35,000 nt of DNA from Chromera velia (taxonomy: Eukaryota > Sar > Chromeraceae): contig JAHBMJ010004838.1 in NCBI GenBank assembly GCA_018398765.1, positions 1 through 35,000 on the forward strand, given 5' to 3'. The position numbers and the translations under genes were made by a program. The notes below the pieces were generated by a model. The model was not told where the DNA came from, did not search any database, and saw only the letters and a list, made by a program, of their open reading frames with translations. This document shows positions 32,474-35,000 of the stretch, in pieces. Numbering within the stretch: the stretch's first letter is position 1; every line of letters starts with the position of its first letter.

Positions 32474-32697
32474 CTAGGCGTATCACAGCAAAAGAAAAAA
32501 AAAAATAGAATTGGCTTAAATTATTTTTTTCTTTTTTTTTTGTACAACACCTAAGTAACACTTGTGTAACACTAAAACAACACTTATGCAACACTTAAAC
32601 AACAGTTGTTTATTACCTAACATCGTCGGGCAAAAAAAAAAAAATTAAGCGAGGATGGGCTTATTTTTTTTTTTTTCTCGATTTGTAATACGCCTAG
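32474..32697. mobile_element. MITE copy 2, uninterrupted, 224 bp
   Basis: Ends CTAGGCGTATCACAG and its near complement GTAATACGCCTAG. It is flanked on both sides by the exact eight bases AAACCTAG (32466-32473 and 32698-32705), as expected of a target-site duplication. It matches both outer parts of the split copy at 24691-26028. About 40 bp of left flank (32434-32473) also match the left flank of copy 1, so the true repeat unit may be larger than the MITE. Confidence 0.8.
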
Positions 32698-33082
32698 AAA
32701 CCTAGTTCTAAGGTATATTGATTTCAAAGAAAACCATTGAGAAGATATTTTGACACATAGTATTTGTAGTACCAGATTCATCAATTTAACTACAACACAA
32801 TGTTATTAGCATTCAACTTTAAATCAAATGGTCTACATTCATTCACAACCTTAATTGATGAACAGACGGAACCCAATATCAAAATATAGCGATGAGCGCC
32901 GGACATCATTAGCCTTCTCAAGCGCAAAGATGGTATCAGCCTCTTTCAGCAAGAGGACGCACCAGGTAGTCGATGATTACCGGTAGTTAACTCATCTCCG
33001 AGTCTAGGTCGAATTGAGTGCTCGCGGCGGACCAATGGCGGTTTTTGACGCAAGCGAGTAGCATTGCAGTAGAAAGTGAGGG

Positions 33083-33352
33083 ATGAGAAAGGATGTTGTT
33101 TCTGACTGCAAAAAGCGACGTGGGGGAGACATGCATACTTTGGCAGGGAAGGAGAGCATTTACTGTACGTTGTCCTTGACAGTGCCGATCCTGAAGTCGC
33201 CCACGGATCTGGCCGGCTCTGTTTGTCTGCCTGCCAACGTGCCAGCCGATCGAGTGAAAGTGGTTTCTTCATCGGCCTTGACGAGAAAGACGGAGAGCAA
33301 GCAGCAAACCATATCATCTTACGCCGGACAGAGAGACTTCCGTCCGTGCTAA
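33083..33352 (+). CDS. Possible small hypothetical gene or exon, 89 codons
   Basis: I do not recognise it. It reads from ATG with MRKDVVSDCKKRRGGDMHTL and ends AGQRDFRPC before TAA-free TAG/TGA-containing DNA. Base composition returns to gene-like levels here after the AT-rich block. The antisense frame is open as well (32946-33419). No domain, signal peptide or membrane segment is seen. Confidence 0.2.
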   Translation: MRKDVVSDCKKRRGGDMHTLAGKESIYCTLSLTVPILKSPTDLAGSVCLPANVPADRVKVVSSSALTRKTESKQQTISSYAGQRDFRPC

Positions 33353-34657
33353 GAGCGCAACTTGAGCGATTAGTCGTCTTTCCTCCCACAGTATCAGAAT
33401 AAAGGGCCTGTTGATTCAAAAATTGCCTTTAGATAAAATTAGGAGAATCGAGAGAGAGAGAGACAGAAAAGAGAAGACAAACATGCGTGCTACTTGCCGC
33501 ATGGAGGAGAGAAAGGATACATCCACTGCATGCACCGTTCCATTTGTCTTGTGTGCTACCCCCTTTTCCTTCCGGTTCCATTCGCCCTTATGTGCTATAT
33601 TCCTTTCCAACCTTAATTCTCTCTTTACACCTCCCTTCATCGTGCGCATGATCAAGGCGAGCGGATGGGCCAGCCAGCGCGGTTTGATTGGGCGGAAAGT
33701 CTCTCTGAGACTTCCTGCCTGAGTCACTCAATCAATGTCTGAATGTGGGTGCCATTCGAAGTTCTTCCTCTCCATGCATGCAACGAGCTTGTTCCTCCAT
33801 CCCGTCTCCCTGCACGTCGGTCGGTCGGGCTTTCTGAGGCTCAGATCAACCTGCCAAAGTGGAGGCATTCGTTCCAGGAAGCCGCCCCTCCTTTCTCCCG
33901 CATGCACCTCTGGCTGGTATCCATCATACAATTAAGCGCCTGCGCCACGCAGGCTGATTTGCCGAACGGAAGGAAGGATGGTCATCCCGACCGACCGACA
34001 GAAGTTGTTTGCTGCCTGTCTGTGCTCGATTTGTATCTATTTGTATTTTGGTGTGCAAGAAGACGCAGAGAAATGGATAGATACATAGACAGACAGACAG
34101 AAAGACAGACTGACAGACAGAAAGAGTTTCTTTCGAAAGAGATGCAGAAACTGTGAGATACTTGTGACTTGATTTACGGGGGAACGTACCAAGCCCATCT
34201 CTGTTTCCCGACATCAGAATGAAAATAGGTGTTTTCCGAAAGCCTGGTTTTCCTCGCTTTCTTTTGCTCCTTTGGCAGATGAAGAACCAAACATACCATC
34301 CATCCCCAGGACACGCATAAATTTTCGAACACGCGATAAGAGACAGGTCATGAAACGGTCAAGTCACCGGCGCACACACACTGCATGTGTCATTAATTCT
34401 TTGATTTCCATCCTCCGTCTACGTCTTCTCTGTTCGTTGACCCGGTCAGTGTCTCCCTCCCTCTGTCTCCGTCTGGTTTGATGGACCTGCCGGTGAATGC
34501 ATGGCAGCTAGATCTGTGGATCTTCTGCTGCCTCAAACATTTCCTGTTCTTCTTGGTTCTGCTGCACAAACACCCGGTGCAGGTTCTTTCCTATCCAACG
34601 TTTATGGCTCTCTCTCCCTCTCTGCCGTTCCTTTTCTCTCTTTATTTGTTGCATGTG

Positions 34658-34693
<36 letters not shown>

Positions 34694-35000
34694 GTCCTGA
34701 CTTACTGAACACCCGCCTACATGCACGCATAGGGGCATATGCGGTCCGTTCAAACCCCTCCGTCCCTCCCTCACCGATGCATCCCTCGTTCCCTCCCTGC
34801 ATGCTCCTTTGCTGCACCGACCAAGCCTGATGCCAAACTTCAGGAAGGAGCCTCTGATGTTTTGTCGGTCTTTCTGCTGGGTGTCTGTTTTGTACTTGTG
34901 TGTTTGGCTGCTTCTTTCTCTACATCCACAACCGATCAGATTCCATCAATCTTCCACTCTCTTCCACGATTCGCCCGCACGCCCAGGATCTTTTCTTTGT
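33353..35000. other. No gene I can defend; mixed-composition flank
   Basis: Short ORFs on both strands only. A (GT)n array lies at about 34662-34692 and ACAG/AGAC repeats at 34080-34130. A leftward stretch ending at a stop at 34508 (KNLHRVFVQQNQEEQEMFEA) has coding-like composition but no confirmed splice partner. Confidence 0.5.

Noticed and set aside
34508-34610. Leftward coding-like stretch KNLHRVFVQQNQEEQEMFEA ending in a stop, possible terminal exon
   Set aside because: The only upstream sequence is (GT)n and CT-rich DNA, no partner exon was found in the window, and the + strand reading of the same bases looks like a polypyrimidine tract plus acceptor.

Overview
The window looks like nuclear DNA of a protist, probably an alveolate and possibly a chromerid alga. 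The grounds are two multi-exon genes with GT-AG introns, introns rich in microsatellites, a secreted Cys-module protein of the kind seen in apicomplexan and chromerid oocyst or cyst walls, very long disordered protein regions, and degenerate LINE, LTR and inverted-repeat elements. The organism is an inference. Nothing here looks prokaryotic.

Positions 1-15100 are gene-dense. A divergent pair shares a 969-bp intergenic region with a very GC-rich core. Leftward (1068-9198) lies a seven-exon gene for an RluA-type pseudouridine synthase of about 2083 residues. Its catalytic domain is split over exons 1-7 and flanked by a disordered N-terminal region of about 1130 residues and a C-terminal region of about 650 residues. 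Both flanks carry repeated Leu-rich helical motifs of the LLxLLKGG type. Rightward (10168-15086) lies a ten-exon gene for a secreted protein of about 814 residues with fourteen two-cysteine modules, oocyst-wall-protein-like. I assembled both gene models by hand; reading frames close exactly across all 15 introns, six of which use an unusual GTCRGT donor.

Positions 15100-33000 are AT-rich and full of mobile elements. In order: a block of strong hairpins ending in oligo-T (candidate structured RNA or SINE, 16655-16887); a large CT tract; a broken non-LTR retrotransposon with endonuclease and reverse transcriptase remnants (about 18490-21850); a 509-bp foldback element; a leftward ORF with about ten 51-bp repeats; a MITE interrupted by a second element whose ends begin with the same eight bases; a short LTR element lacking gag/pol (26238-27867); and two adjacent foldback elements, one carrying a GC-rich ORF. 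A second, uninterrupted MITE copy lies at 32474-32697.

Within this region, 29844-30965 is an intact, intronless, leftward gene for a type II membrane protein resembling the HtrL/YibB family. It has its own GC-rich upstream block. Positions 33000-35000 hold no gene I can defend. Repeat copies differ from each other almost only by transitions, which suggests cytosine methylation and deamination acting on repeats.
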